Positions 1 through 11,092 of a stretch of 64,000 bases of DNA are shown here, piece by piece. Position numbers and translations under genes: made by a program. Location of the stretch: positions 1 to 64,000 of the forward strand of contig QVRM01006480.1 of NCBI GenBank assembly GCA_003439945.1. Direction: 5' to 3'. The notes below the pieces were generated by a model. That model was not told the DNA's origin. It searched no databases and saw only the letters and a program-made list of their open reading frames with translations. The stretch is from Dermanyssus gallinae (taxonomy: Eukaryota > Arthropoda > Arachnida > Mesostigmata > Dermanyssidae). Positions within the stretch are counted from its first letter, which is position 1, and the number at the start of each line of letters is the position of its first letter.

Positions 1-1860
1 CAGCTGACTGCCTTTCGCAGTAACCGACATAAACCATTTTAAGCAAACTTGTTCTCTTCAGCCGCTGTAACCTGCATTTTTGCCATGAAGCTAAACCCTA
101 CGCAAATATGCATGATTGGTGAGTTAACCTTGCGTTAGAACATGGCGGTGAGAGAAAATATACTCTTTGTCCTTGGAACATTTTATGAACGCGCAGCTCT
201 TGACGGTTTGCAGTATATATGGAAATTGACAGCTATACCGTATATTCGCTTATATATGGGAATCTGACACACATATTTACTGTTGGACCTGAAGCTATTT
301 TAAAGATGGCGTATAGAGCCGAAATACAATCTATTTTCCGGTAAATTATGTCTATGGACTAACCCGTGACGCTCAGAATGCCCCTATAGGGGTTACCTTG
401 TATCATAAAAAATAGTTCTTAACATTAACATATGATACATATTGATACACACAATGATAACATATTGACATTCAACAGAACGATGTAATTCTATTATGAT
501 CAAATTGTTTTCCGGAACTAACATGTACGCCTTTTCAATACTTTATTAGTAATAGCACTATCGATTTCAGTTAGTGTATGTTCTTCTTTATTTATGGAGA
601 TTCACCACCATTTTGCCGAGGTCCCATATTTTGCTGTTGGAATATGGTGCCGTTGCACTAAAAGCACGGAGCCTCTTCTGTCAGGTAATCTTATTTCTTC
701 TGGCAATGGTTTCTTGTCCCGACGGTCGTCAATTTAAGTTTATTTGACTACGAATCTAGTGACGGCGTGTCCTTGGTAGTCAGTGCGGAATACTGGCTCC
801 ATTGGCTTTCCATGATGCTTGAGCGCATATTCGATATCGAGACTCAGCATCTCGTTCTTGTGTTTAAACATATCATGACTCGGCTAACTGCATGACGGTT
901 CGTGTACATTTTGGAAACCAGAGCGTGATGTGTTCCGTGCTTTATAAGTCTATCGGGTTGCATAAGAATGTTTTTATTTAAAGTTTATTTTTAACGGCTC
1001 TTGCTGAATCTTCGTTATTTCCCTGCTATTACTATAGCACCATTCTAGATAAACGAGGCGGTGACTAAGTCTTTTCAAAAAAAGTACTTATTTTTAAGTT
1101 GCCGAAATAAAAACCCAGTTTAAGGCAAGGCATCATTGTAATATTATGAATATCTAACAATAAGTGACAGTGAACCTAAATGAGTACATTGCAAGCAACC
1201 TCTACATCTGATACTAGAAAATAGTGTAAGTAACGACGAAGTTAAGCAGGTTATTGGTTTTTACGGTGTAGTTGTCACGGATACAGCTGACTGCCTTTCG
1301 CAGTAACCGACATAAACCATTTAAGCAAACTTGTTCTTTTTAGCCGCTGTACCTGCATTTTTGCCATGAAGCTAAACTCTACGCAAATATGCATGATTGG
1401 TGAGTTAGCCTTGCGTTAGAACATGGCGGTGAGAGACAAGATACTCTTTGTCCTTGGAACATTTTATGAACGCGCAGCTCTTGACGGTTTGCAGTATATA
1501 ATGAACATGGTCAGAATACTACGTATTAAATTCGCTGAGATATGGGAACTGACAACAGAATTCCGTTACTCCGCTAAAGTTTAATGAAGCTTCTTGAGGC
1601 CAATACAACTTATTTTCGGTCAAATTCTGTCATGAGACTACGGTACGACAGAATAGCCCTTAGGGATACCTAGGATCATGAGAAAAAGGTCTTAACTTAA
1701 CACTATGATACGAAATTAAATACACCCAATGATAAATTGACATCCAATCAGCAACGATGCTAATTATATTTTTCAGCAAAACTTGCCTGCAGGAACTACA
1801 TTGTAGTTAGCTGTATAGCGCTTGGGGACTTTGATGCCTCTTAGTACCTCTTGTAGGGTA
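1..1860. repeat. Diverged tandem duplication, unit about 1.28 kb
   Basis: The first roughly 240 bases recur almost unchanged from 1284, starting with the same cagctgactgcctttcgcag. More diverged matches continue downstream, for example the segment around 361-480 against 1645-1765. The second unit is shorter and can be followed to about 1800. No coding potential was seen in either unit. It may be a small satellite or a local segmental duplication, and the left boundary may lie outside the window. Confidence 0.8.
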
Positions 1861-2048
1861 AACCATGCCGAGCGCAATACTTCTCAACGTAACATCGCAA
1901 GTAATTTCAGCTGACTTTTACCCAAGTTTACCAAGTTTGTTTGTTGCTCTCTCTATTTATAAATCTTATATTGATAAATTTATCGGAACTAGTTGTATTT
2001 TTTACAGGGGACAGGAACAAACATGCATAACGCACACCCTTGTTGGGT

Positions 2049-2069
2049 AGTGGGACTCTCAAACCCACT
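2049..2069 (-). other. R1-clade 3'UTR hairpin, copy 1
   Basis: In the sense (minus) direction AGTGGG is followed by a 9-nt loop and CCCACT, a perfect 6-bp stem about 47 nt before the poly(A) tail. Four other R1-clade 3' ends in the window carry a structure at the same place. This copy lacks the inner stem. Confidence 0.6.
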
Positions 2070-2153
2070 GAAAACCTGGTGACCTCCTAACCTACATGAC
2101 CGGGATACTTGTAGTATTACTTCAGTGCATGTAGGGAGCCGTTAGTCTGGCTC

Positions 2154-3250
2154 TCAATCTTCGGCCTGGCGGCGCTCCATGCGTGGCCGCCTCTCTTCCG
2201 TCAGCTTTGTCTCCGCTCTCATAACAGTCTCCACAAAACCAGAGCCCGCCTCCCAGCTTTTTTTCGAGCCGAGCATCTTTGAGAGTAGGTCTCTCGTCGT
2301 GTTGCACTGCACGTCTAGTCGTGAGCGGGCTGTCGGCCTCGTGATCTTAAGAGCTCTGCATGCAAAAAGCGCGTGATCCACGTCGTCGGTTTCGCCGGCG
2401 TCGCACAAGACACATATGTCTACCTCAGTCTTCCCAATCTTCACTATGTAGGTCTGGAAGCTGCCATGACCGGTGAAAACTTAGGTTAGGTAGTACGTCG
2501 TTTCCGCGTACTCGCATCGGCACCTATTTGATGAGATCTGGGATTATTGACCTCGTCCATGACCCTAGGTGCATCTCGTTTAGCCCCAGACCACTCAGCC
2601 TCCCAGCTTTCCAGAGTCTTTTTTTCTTGCATCGTCTTTTCTAAGTGTCTGGTCTAGGTATAAGAGGATATTATCCTCTATTTGTTTTGGCTAAGGTATC
2701 ATGCAGGAAATTACCAGCACAGCGTCTGTAGACACCGTCCTGTACGCTCTGGCGACCCTGATGGCCAGCACTCTCTGCGCCTTGCTTAGGTTTTTCTTAT
2801 TCTCCTTGGTCTTCAGTGCAGCTGGTCCCCACACTGCTGACCCGTAGAGCAGAATTAAATCAGCGACTGATGCTAGAAGATGGCGCTTTTTCTCTCTCTT
2901 CTATCTATTGAGATTAACCTGCAAAACCTTCATTTCCATAGCTTGTCGAGATTTCCTGATCCCTTGTTGCCGCCATAGCTGCATCTGCCGTTGCATTTCA
3001 AGCTAAAGTAGGGAAACTTCGTCGTGTGTCTTCTACATGGTCTCTTCTAACCACGTTCCTCCGCTTCATGGCTTGCCCTAGTCTTCTCTGTTGCCGGGCA
3101 CCTAAGATTTTGAGCCGGATGTCTCCGTTAGCCGCCCCCTCGACCTGAACCTGTACTCCAAATTGATCCGGGCAGACTTTGGTTTGCAGTTCTTTAAGAA
3201 TGTCAGCGTAGAAGCCACCTTTCGTTCGGACACCACTATGTTCGTTCTGG
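2154..3250 (-). pseudogene. R1-clade ORF2 remnant (thumb and C-terminal zinc region)
   Basis: Frame-broken sequence matches the last third of the ORF2 at 53456-50351. The thumb region around 2900-2700 reads SAVWGPAALKTKENK and ends in a block like RVLAIRVARAYRTVSTDA. The C-terminal CCHC-like motif CVLCDAGETDDVDHALFAC lies at 2410-2350. The apurinic endonuclease and the catalytic reverse transcriptase motifs are missing. It is followed on the minus strand by the conserved 3'UTR hairpin and poly(A). Confidence 0.75.
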
Positions 3251-3372
3251 CAGTTCTGTGTGTGTCTTTGACGCTTTCTTTTTTCTCTCTCTTTTTTTCT
3301 GGCCTTTCTTGAGGCAGAAATCTACTAGAGCGTCGAGTTGTCCCCTCATTCTAGAACCATTTCCACACGGGT

Positions 3373-4246
3373 TCAGAATATTGCTTTGTTTCCAGGTTTG
3401 GCGACCTTTACTCGGGTCACCGCCGGGAATTGCGGCGTCAAGCGGGCAAGAAGCTCTGAGTCTTTGGCCGACCCTTCGCGCATGACCACCACTTCTCTTT
3501 CTGTCAAAATGCTACCGTGAACATTCTTTGTCGTGCCATAGAGTCGTGTAGGCCAACTCTCTTTGACCAGAGTGACCACCTCCTCCTCAGTCATTGCCTC
3601 CTTCATGCGCCTGTGCAGCTCTACTGCGCGCTGCTTCTCTTTCTCTTTCCTAATCTCCTCGGCGCTGATCTCCGTCTTACATATGTTGCAGAATTGCGGA
3701 TCTTCAGATGCCTTTGTGACTAGGGTCGCCTCTGAAGCATCTGCTGGCTGGAGCTCGGTCTCCAGTTTTAGAGCCTCTTCTAGCTTACTTCGCAGCTCTG
3801 CCAGTTCGAGACGGCCATCTTAGTGAAATCTCCTGGCCGCTCTGTGTAGCTTCTTTGAAACCCTTTTGATGTCAGTTTGGGTCTTAGTGTGCTTCACGGT
3901 AAGTGCTTCCGATTTGGACGCACTTTTTTGTAGTGCTTCAATCATGGGAGTCCAATCGATAAGTTGTTTCGCTCGCTTTTCTCACTTCCTTGTGGCCCGT
4001 TTCTTCGGGCTTCTCTGGAGCGTCCTGGAGCATTCGTTCAGCCCTAGCTCCTGCCGCTTCTTGATCAATGGGGATCCTTATCGTAGCTACCGAGCCAGTT
4101 TCCAGTCTGCCGCCAGTCTCTTCTATCTGAGCTCCCGTTCGCCTAGCATTCGGGGCTCTTGTTAGGGCCTTTCCTTGGGAACGATTTCCTCCGTCCATAC
4201 AGGCCGTAATGGAATCTTCGTCCATGCTCAGGTTACGCTTCTTCAC
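3373..4246 (-). pseudogene. R1-clade ORF1 (gag-like) remnant
   Basis: This is the decayed N-terminal half of the first ORF of the R1-clade element. Near 4225 the minus strand reads MDEDSI, like MDEED at the start of ORF1 in the full copy (55482). The segment 3606-3373 aligns with the part of that protein containing the tract around ELVRAVKGHWPERV, with matches such as LVKESWPTRLYG and REVVVM. The zinc-knuckle region is absent and frames shift between segments, so no intact protein is encoded. Confidence 0.65.
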
Positions 4247-4599
4247 TCCCTAGTCCTTTGTCCGGGCGTAGGTTGCCTGGTAGACAGCAGCGATGAGTTT
4301 TCTCCACCTGTGTCTTACATATACCTATATCGGTAGTGAGGCACTATCACGCATACATATACACATATAAATATACACTGTCCGGTGCAATACTACCGCA
4401 TTTAGTATACTGCGTATATAGACTGTGTGATACAATATTGCGATATATACTGCGCCATATATAATACACAATATCTATACGCTAGTCTATATATACAGAG
4501 TGTGGTAAAGTAATTTGTTATTTTGCTATCTATCTGTAATCACGCCAGACACTTTTTATATAATGCATTGTTACACTGCGTTAGCTGAGCTGCCGTTAC

Positions 4600-4865
4600 A
4601 TTCAAATTTGAATGATCGGCGGACCGCTCGGAGCCTTCCGACGGCTGCGCGGGTGGTTTCGTTTTACTTCACCCTGCCGAAAAGGACTTGTTTGAACTTC
4701 ACAGCAGCCTGGCTCCTTACCCCTTCCTCGCACAGTCACGCACAATACACCAAAATGGTCACTGATCATTATGGTATGTCACTCTCTAGGTTTACCTGCC
4801 TGTATACACACGAGCAAGCATAACCTCTCAAAGCTCCACAGATACACGTCCGCACTTTTTGGCGA
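4600..4865 (-). repeat. R1-clade 5'UTR-like dispersed repeat
   Basis: This segment matches 36300-36585 in both ends and middle. Shared blocks include gcgggtggtttcgtttt, the region tgatcactgag/tgatcattatg, ggtttacc..cctg and acacgtccgcact. It forms the 5' end of the LINE copy at 2000-4878. The 5' end of the full R1-clade copy (56340 downward on minus) shares gtgcggacgtgt, so I read it as a 5'UTR module. Confidence 0.55.
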
Positions 4866-4893
4866 CAAACCAGCTTCTGGAACTAGTTGTATT

Positions 4894-5538
4894 GCAATGC
4901 CTTTATCACAGTTAAAATCGTTTATCGATTAAAATATGTTTTTTATTGAAATTGTTTTTTAAAAAACGTGCACATCCGCTCTAAATACGTTTACATCGGC
5001 AGTAGTACGGGACCCGGAACGGGAAGTGCTTGATATCGTAATCAGGCCGCAATGCTTCCTTATTGTAGATTATATCGTAAAAGATCGCTTAGGCATGAAT
5101 ATTTGCGTAGTTCGTTTGCCCTGCTTAACTTGATTGACTGCGATGCAGAGCCAAATGCACCAGGATTTAAGATGGAGGTTTGAGAGCATCTGTGCCCGGC
5201 GCTGCGCGTGCTTGATGGTCCGTGGCACCCTACGACACTGGCGGGTCCCACAGCCACACGAGAAAGGAACTGAGACTTCCGATTCAAAAAGGGCTACACG
5301 CCATAGCCCTAGTCTTGCTGTAAAAACTGCCTAAAAGAAAATGTAATTCAATTCAAAGGCACCTTTATCTTGTCAAAGGGGGGCATTACAAACCGTTACC
5401 TATATACATACAATAGTCAGTTTACTTGTGTGCCGACATTTGCGCTGTTAGCGTTTTAAGTTCTCAGTGCCTTCGCCATCCGCCACAAAGCATGTTATTT
5501 ACACGATCTGACTTGTCAATTTGTTTTGACGATTGGTA
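4894..5538. other. Intergenic or intronic stretch without recognised features
   Basis: The sequence is AT-rich with only short spurious frames on both strands. I see no protein homology, tRNA-like boxes or repeat structure. It could be host intergenic or intronic DNA. Confidence 0.5.
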
Positions 5539-7450
5539 CTACCGTTTCTGAGATTGTTTAATCGAATGCAAAATTAGTTTGATATATTTGATGAGTTTAT
5601 AATACGATTGTACATGCGATAATCCATTCTGGACGTCCCGAATAGGGCTCATGACAATTGAATTTCGAGCAATGTTACATCTTAATGAGACGCGATGAAG
5701 GAATCTCCTCTGTAAACTTTCTATTGCTTCAATATGTTTGTCTAAATAAGGCCGCCAAACCTCACAGCAATAGATAAACTTATGTAGAACCAAACTATTT
5801 TAAAGCCTCATGTAAAAATTGTTTTAATTAACTATAAAACAACGAAAGTCGACGAGCAGCAACGTCGTGAAGCATTATATATTCTTCTAAATCATAATAA
5901 ATTTACTTAGAAATAAAAAAACAACAACGAATTGTGTTTTTTTATATTAGATTCGCTGCTCGGATGACTTGTGTGATAAGAGTGCTGAAATCCAGTTCCG
6001 AGGTTCCTAATGGAATTTAAAATAGGAATAGCCTCCCCATGTAGCATGGAGTCATAGGCTTATTTTAAACACAATATAGCACATTTCGGCACTTATATAA
6101 GCAGTTCGTTATCCACACACCATTTAGAAACCGCGTCAATCGTACTCTGTAGTACTTGCATTTCGCTAGCGGTGTTGGAAGGATCGTCTAGTTTTAAATC
6201 TTCAGAGTAAACTTTATAAGTTATAGATTTAGAAATCACTTTTTAAGATCTTAATTGAATATGCAAGCTAAAAGTGGCTCGAGGCTTGTTCTCTGGGGAA
6301 CTCCAGCGGGGCGCGTACCCGACTCACTAAAGCTATTGTTTACGTGAACGTAGAACTCTCTACGAGTAAGATAACTAGTAATCCATAATATAGAGCGAGT
6401 ACCGACATTCAAGTACCTAAGCTTTTGTACAAGTTTCATATGGTTTACTCTATCAAATGTCTTCGAGAAATCAAAATATATACAATCAAAAGCCAGCCTA
6501 TTGTTTATCATAACAGCCCAATCTTAAGTCATTTTGACAAGTTGAGTTCCCGTGGAATTGCTTGGATAGTAAAACCACGTTGGTTCTCACCCAACAAGCA
6601 TTTGGATTGAAGAAAATGAAAAATAGGGTCCACTAGCAGTTTTTCAAAAACGATACATGCGATTGATGATTGAGCTACAGGTCAGTGATGATCTACAGTT
6701 GACTTTAGACTCTTTTTATGAACAGGAGTTACAACTGATTGCCGAACATTTTTGTACAATGCCATCCTCATAGGACCTACTGAATACAGAAAGGGGTTCA
6801 GTTACGGAGTAAAGCTGCATTTGGTGGTTGTTTGATTTTAGTAAAAATATTATATTCTGATATTTCCAAGTGTGGACAGCTACCTCTCGAGACCACGTCG
6901 TTAGAAACACCTTCGTTAACTGAATCCCCTTGGGCAACATAACCCGACGAGAAGAAGTCCTTAAATGCATTTGCTTTAGAAGCGTCGTCTACGAGGTCTG
7001 TCAGATCTATGTTTAAAGGCGTAATGTTTTCTTTTCTCTTTACTCTTTTTTGTTGCGTATATAAAAAACGACTTTGTGTTTTTAAAATCAAGACTAGCTT
7101 ATTCCATTATACGAAGTCTTGTAGTTGCCTTCCTCAAACAGCTGGCTGACGCAAAAAATCGGACTCTCGTAAATATTATTCGTAACTGTTTATATAGTAG
7201 TATAAGTTGTCAGCTGCTCACGACTGCTGTGTTGACGTGTTTTGATGCGCTCCGCAGCAAGGCTGTGGTTTTATTGGTGGTTCTGTAGCGTTCACAAAGC
7301 GAAATTGTACCGTGACGGACAGAGTGCAGTTCGTAGAACTTCCTGGATATATTCCACAATTTCTTACTGCTTGGGAAAACACAATTTTCCAACTTCCATA
7401 AGCGGACGTTCCACGCTCCAGGGCGACTCATCGATTACATTTAAACAGAG
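5539..7450 (-). pseudogene. CR1/Jockey-like LINE reverse transcriptase remnant
   Basis: Read on the minus strand, this is a decayed APE-class LINE. The region 7091-6798 carries the linker before the polymerase (DDASKANAFKDFFSS). The segment 6511-6251 holds finger and palm motifs: YFDFSKTFDRVNH (motif A, with the aspartate present), ITSYLTRREFYVHVN and PAGVPQRTSLEPLL, a damaged version of GVPQGSVLGPLL. The segment 5793-5539 is the C-terminal end, CCEVWRPYLDKHIEAIESLQRR. The YADD-containing stretch between them is unrecognisable. Several frameshifts and stops show an old, dead copy. Clade placement within CR1/Jockey is tentative. Confidence 0.7.
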
Positions 7451-7617
7451 TAGCAGCATCTAAGCACAACAGTGAAACCCGTGATGTGGCTGGTGATTAT
7501 GGTGAACGTTCAAGAGTGTGAATAACTTTACTCCGTAAATAATTTTGACTACCACATAGGAAATTTTTAAATATAGTTCAGGTAAGAGCCGGCCAGTCGC
7601 TAAAGTGCCCGTCTAAA

Positions 7618-7712
7618 CGCCGCGGCTACAGTGGGTCAGCGGTTGAGTGGCGAACTACTGTGTGCAAGTCTCGGGATCGAATCCCCGATATTGTTTTTTT
7701 TTGGCCGACATC
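7618..7712 (+). repeat. tRNA-like SINE head with T-run
   Basis: An A-box-like gggtcagcggttgagtgg is followed 30 nt later by a B-box-like gggatcgaatcccc and then by a run of nine T residues. The spacing fits a tRNA-derived RNA polymerase III promoter. A complete cloverleaf cannot be drawn with confidence, so a SINE head is more likely than a working tRNA gene. Confidence 0.45.
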
Positions 7713-8151
7713 GACCCGCTGTTTTATGAAACGAGAGCAATGACGTCGTATTTGTGAAGAGCCTGCAGTTATGAGAACCGGCATCTAATCACCAAATTTG
7801 CCGTCCACGGCTTCCATCTGAAGATCTGTGCGCGCGAGAAGTTTCATGAAATCTCGGCGAAGTGTATGTGTAAACTTTGTGGCTGCCCGTGTGCTCTATA
7901 TCACCTTCAGCGTTGTGAAAGAGTAATTCCGCTGTCTCAACTCTGGAAATGCAATGTCTATGATGCATAACCGTAAACCAATCATTGGTTAATAAAACGA
8001 CTACTACTGTTTATATCGTGATAACACTTGAATAAAGCTGATTGTTTATCCGCCAATGAAGCCAGTTAATTTGTGATCATGTATTTATTACCGTCTTCCG
8101 TGACTGTGAAGCTAAATGTGTGACCATTTGCTTGGGGTTTCTAAATTGCAG

Positions 8152-8383
8152 TTGCTGTAGTTGTTCTCATAGCTGCGGACATCGGTTTATTTCTCTGGAC
8201 TCTAGAAGAAATACGTCGGGAACGGCCTGGACCTTTAGTTGTAAATTCTACAATCGGAAGGATATTTGTCAAGCCTCCAATTTACTCGTATCAATCGCTC
8301 TACGTATTCAACTTAACCAATCATAAAGACTTTGTGGCTGGAAAACTGCCTATTGTGCATGAGATCGGTCCTTATGTGTACAG
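8152..8383 (+). CDS. CD36 / scavenger receptor class B family, exon with N-terminal membrane segment
   Basis: This is a host exon of a two-pass membrane scavenger receptor that binds lipids or lipoproteins. It opens after the acceptor ttctaaattgcag with two bases of a split codon. It encodes a hydrophobic segment (AVVVLIAADIGLFLW), then the start of the ectodomain. The family signature is clear: LYVFNLTN followed by HEIGPYVYR, equivalent to the N-P-D/E ... EIGPYxYR block of CD36 relatives. NLT and NST are potential N-glycosylation sites. It ends in AG before the donor GTAAGA. The length, 232 nt, is 2 + 76 codons + 2. No in-frame start exists upstream before a stop, so a short first coding exon must lie to the left. 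Confidence 0.9.
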
Positions 8384-8567
8384 GTAAGATTACTGCGGTA
8401 CACATATTTTTTAAGATGTTTTTTATAAGGAATGTGCCACAATAATACACATTAATACAGTAACCGTACCCCTGTTTGCGCCTTGATGCGTACCAGGTGA
8501 GGCATAACAAACCATCTCTATCAAATACTCTACTATACGAATACTTTCGATTACGGCTGTAACAACC

Positions 8568-8775
8568 GAGCAAAATGGCTTAGTGGCAAAGCCTTTGCCT
8601 TGCATTCGGGAGGACTGGGTTCGAGACCCAGACCGGCCACTATTTAATTGGTTTGCATGGTTTCCAATTTAGACAAGGTAAACGCCGGAGTGGATTAAAA
8701 TTAGCCATGACATGAATAAACCGTACACGGGGAATTGCCTTACGGAAAATCTAATAAAAAAAAAGAAAAGAAAGC
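8568..8775 (+). repeat. tRNA-derived SINE with A-rich tail
   Basis: An A box (tggcttagtgg) and a B box (ggttcgagacc) are spaced as in tRNA genes. The T arm is perfect (ctggg / cccag around ttcgaga), and the D stem ggct / agcc can form. The acceptor stem does not pair, so this is not a functional tRNA. A roughly 110-nt unrelated body follows and ends in an A-rich tail near 8755-8775. It lies about 185 bp inside the intron after the first visible CD36-family exon. Confidence 0.7.
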
Positions 8776-8989
8776 AATATTCTCAACACCTGAGACACCT
8801 TAGTTTGGACCCTCCACGATCTTTTGAATATATCCATATTAATGCATTTTAATATGTTTAACACAAACTGTTGTTACACAAAAAACCTGGGATTTATTAG
8901 TAAATGAAACGAGAAGGATGTGGGAAGGAGGGCTCAAGTTTAACAAAGAAGTTAAAAGGGAGAAAACGATAAGATTGGGGCATGAAGAA

Positions 8990-9595
8990 TTGGACGCCGT
9001 CCTCAGAGGCTCACCAAGCCACTCACTTCGCCTGCTCATCCCGGACATAAAAAAGTGTATAGACCGCCCGGCGGAAGAAATTAACTTTTTCTTACGCAGC
9101 GTTCTACTGGCCACGGTGACTTTAAAAGCTATCTCTCTCGTATAGGCAAAGCTCCCTCAAAAACTTGCGTGCACTGTGAGGACGACGTCGACGGTGACCC
9201 TGAGCACACTCTTCTAAAATGCAACAGACTAGAGCAGGCAAGAACAACCGCCATAGCGCTGCTAAGATTGAAATGTTCCAGAGAAGGAGAACAACAAGGA
9301 GCCAATACACCAGGCCCGCCGAAAAGCAACATGTGGAATACATATGCAGCACAACGTCGCCATGGAACCTGGGAGAGAAAATGGCATCTGCAGTAATGAA
9401 AAGGAAAGCCGAGCTTGGCAGATACAGAAGAGAACGGATAGCGCTTATGACATCAACAGATAAAGTCGCTTGTAGTCAAACGGGTTCGCCACCACGTCGG
9501 ACCGGTGGGCGAACCCGTGAGTGACCTCGGTCAAATTATTGTTGTTCTATGAATATCTGGACCATTAGAAAGTGAAGTTTAAGGGGGGAGGTGTG
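8990..9595 (+). pseudogene. R1-clade ORF2 3' fragment
   Basis: This is the C-terminal part of an R1-clade ORF2 in + orientation. Around 9040 it reads DIKKCIDRPAEEINFFL, and then, after frame changes, the tail zinc motif CVHCEDDVDGDPEHTLLKC at 9168-9225. This is equivalent to CVLCDSGETDNVEHTVLRC in the full copy. After the stop near 9522 comes the shared 3'UTR block gtgaagtttaaggggggaggtg (9573-9594). The copy is cut off there by (TA)n before the conserved hairpin. Confidence 0.7.
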
Positions 9596-9619
9596 TGCAT
9601 TTAATTATGCACCTAATTA

Positions 9620-9636
9620 TACTTTATATATATATG

Positions 9637-9727
<91 letters not shown>

Positions 9728-9734
9728 TTTTTAT
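9620..9734. repeat. (TA)n microsatellite and T-rich tract
   Basis: About 95 bases of TA dinucleotides run from 9627, followed by a T-rich tract 9719-9741. The T tract reads as the poly(A) tail of the minus-strand LINE to the right. Short frames of alternating Tyr-Ile here are artefacts. Confidence 0.9.
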
Positions 9735-10785
9735 TTTTTTTTTGGAGGAGGAGGATTTAAATGCTTTAGGCACTAACGCATAGGGCAAGTAGATGGTGAC
9801 TTAGACCCTATGCAGTGTGGGACTCACCCCCGACGGTTGGATATTATTCCGCCGAGATCATACCCACTAAACGCACCTCCCCCCTTAAACTTCACTCTCT
9901 GTCAGCCCGGCTCTCCTTTTAATAGTACTACGAGCCGACAGGAGGAGTGGTGAATGTTCTTCGAATCAATTGGCCGAAGACCTCTAAAGGTTTGGCCCTA
10001 TAGACATAATACTGCGTTCTTCTATCTGCGAAACGATTCCTCTAGAGGCACGAACGTATTCTGTCCGTTCTGTTGCAAATCTGTCTCTCCTGAGGCGCTC
10101 CAGGTTCCCCTTTCTAACCAGTACCTCTCGTGCCACTGCAGCTCCTATATGCCAGTTAGAGGTGCTTTCACAGATGAATTGCACAAACTGTGCAATTCCC
10201 TGAGTAGGCAGGTCCGGAGGGTTCGTACAATTCAGCTTTCCGCCCAACTTCAGTCGGTCCAGAACTTTTATTTTAGTCTCTATTCTGATTGCGCAAAGAC
10301 CGGACAGACCAACAGAGTATGGGCAGCGTCGTCTACGACACCTAGGTCACAGAGTACGCATATGTCCGAGGAGGCTTTTCCTATTCTTGACAGATATTCC
10401 TGAAAGTTGCCATGGCCCGTTATAACCTGCGTCAGAAAGTGATCAACCCATCCGTAAGGCCGCGATCCTTTGTGTTCTTCTTAGCATATGTTTTAGTCCT
10501 TGCGACTTTTTAGCCGCTGTGAACCACACCGGTGCTCCAAACAATGCTATAGATTCGACGGCCGACATAATAAGTCTCCTGCGTCCTGTTTTACTTGGCC
10601 CATGAATGTTAGGAAGGATCTTGGCTATTGTATTGGCCACCTTCTCCGCTTTCTTCACAGCGTTTCTAGCATGGTGCATACCCCTCATTCCTTTGTCCAG
10701 GTATATGCCCAAATACCTGGCTACACTGACCATCCTTATCTGGACCTCATTTAGGACAAGGTTGATAGGTCGCACTTGCTTCTTT

Positions 10786-10786
<1 letters not shown>
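9735..10786 (-). mobile_element. R1-clade LINE 3' fragment, minus strand
   Basis: On the minus strand, 10785-10443 encodes the reverse transcriptase thumb: VARYLGIYLDKGMRG, and later ALFGAPVW. Then 10400-9960 encodes the C-terminal region with the zinc motif around CVLCDLG, carrying frameshifts. The 3'UTR follows (9910-9742), with the shared gtgaagtttaaggggggaggtgcg block, the hairpin and a poly(A) tail. The 5' side is truncated exactly at (TA)n 10788-10822, so TA repeats bound both ends. Confidence 0.75.
9817..9867 (-). other. R1-clade 3'UTR hairpin, copy 2
   Basis: In the sense (minus) direction GTGGG (9867-9863) pairs with CCCAC (9821-9817). Inside it CGGCGG (9854-9849) pairs with CCGTCG (9836-9831) through one G-U. 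That wobble pair exists only on the sense strand; the plus strand would have an A-C mismatch. Confidence 0.65.

Positions 10787-10822
<36 letters not shown>
10787..10822. repeat. (TA)n microsatellite
   Basis: About 36 bases of perfect TA repeat separate the 5' truncation point of the minus-strand R1-clade fragment from the next R1-clade 3'UTR. Confidence 0.9.
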
Positions 10823-10828
<6 letters not shown>

Positions 10829-11012
10829 CCATAGCACTGTTTTATGGAGATCTGGGTCATCAGAGAGTGAAGTTTAAGAGGGGGAGGTGCGTTTAGTGGG
10901 TATGGGTCTCAGCGGCGTAACATCCATCCGCTGGGGTCGAGTCCCACACAGCTCGAGATGGAAACTCCTTTCTCGTAGCAGTAGTGCGTAACTGCACTTA
11001 ACCCTCCTCCAC
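10823..11012 (+). mobile_element. R1-clade 3'UTR-only fragment
   Basis: This is a severely 5'-truncated LINE copy consisting of 3'UTR only. It has the shared gtgaagtttaagagggggaggtgcg block, the conserved hairpin (10896-10947), a stretch ending ccctcctccac and an 11-nt A tail. It is preceded and followed by (TA)n. It is inverted relative to the neighbouring copy at 9735-10786. Confidence 0.7.
10896..10947 (+). other. R1-clade 3'UTR hairpin, copy 3
   Basis: The outer stem is GTGGG (10896-10900) with CCCAC (10943-10947). The inner stem is CAGCGG (10910-10915) with CCGCTG (10928-10933). Both are perfect. The inner-stem sequence differs from copy 2 yet still pairs. Confidence 0.7.
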
Positions 11013-11050
11013 AAAAAAAAAAATATATATATATATATATATACATATGG

Positions 11051-11091
<41 letters not shown>
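11013..11091. repeat. (TA)n microsatellite with short inverted flank
   Basis: Two TA arrays (about 11023-11043 and 11057-11087) are separated by tacatatggcaccga. The motif ggcaccgatat and its complement atatcggtgcc flank the second array, giving a small palindrome around it. Confidence 0.85.

Positions 11092-11092
<1 letters not shown>

Larger units (their letters stand above)
2000..4878 (-). mobile_element. R1-clade LINE copy 1, internally deleted, with 15-bp target duplication
   Basis: The copy is flanked by the 15-bp direct repeat ggaactagttgtatt at 1985-1999 and 4879-4893. On the minus strand it starts with a 5'UTR-like segment (4878 to about 4260), then an ORF1 remnant, an ORF2 remnant and a short 3'UTR. 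It ends in a poly(A) stretch, seen as the T run at 1998-2003. At 2.9 kb it is less than half the length of the full copy at 50141-56364, so the endonuclease and reverse transcriptase core have been lost. The target duplication shows integration at an arbitrary site rather than in rDNA. Confidence 0.82.

Noticed and set aside
8120..8326. A Cys-rich 68-residue + strand protein
   Set aside because: It is an out-of-frame reading of the CD36-family exon and its acceptor region.
8568..8640. A functional tRNA gene
   Set aside because: The T arm is perfect but the acceptor stem does not pair and an A-tailed body follows, so it is a SINE.
9591..9783. Open frames of alternating Tyr-Ile residues (also at 10443-10832, 13426-13608, 60092-60325, 61164-61457)
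   Set aside because: They are translations of (TA)n arrays, not genes.
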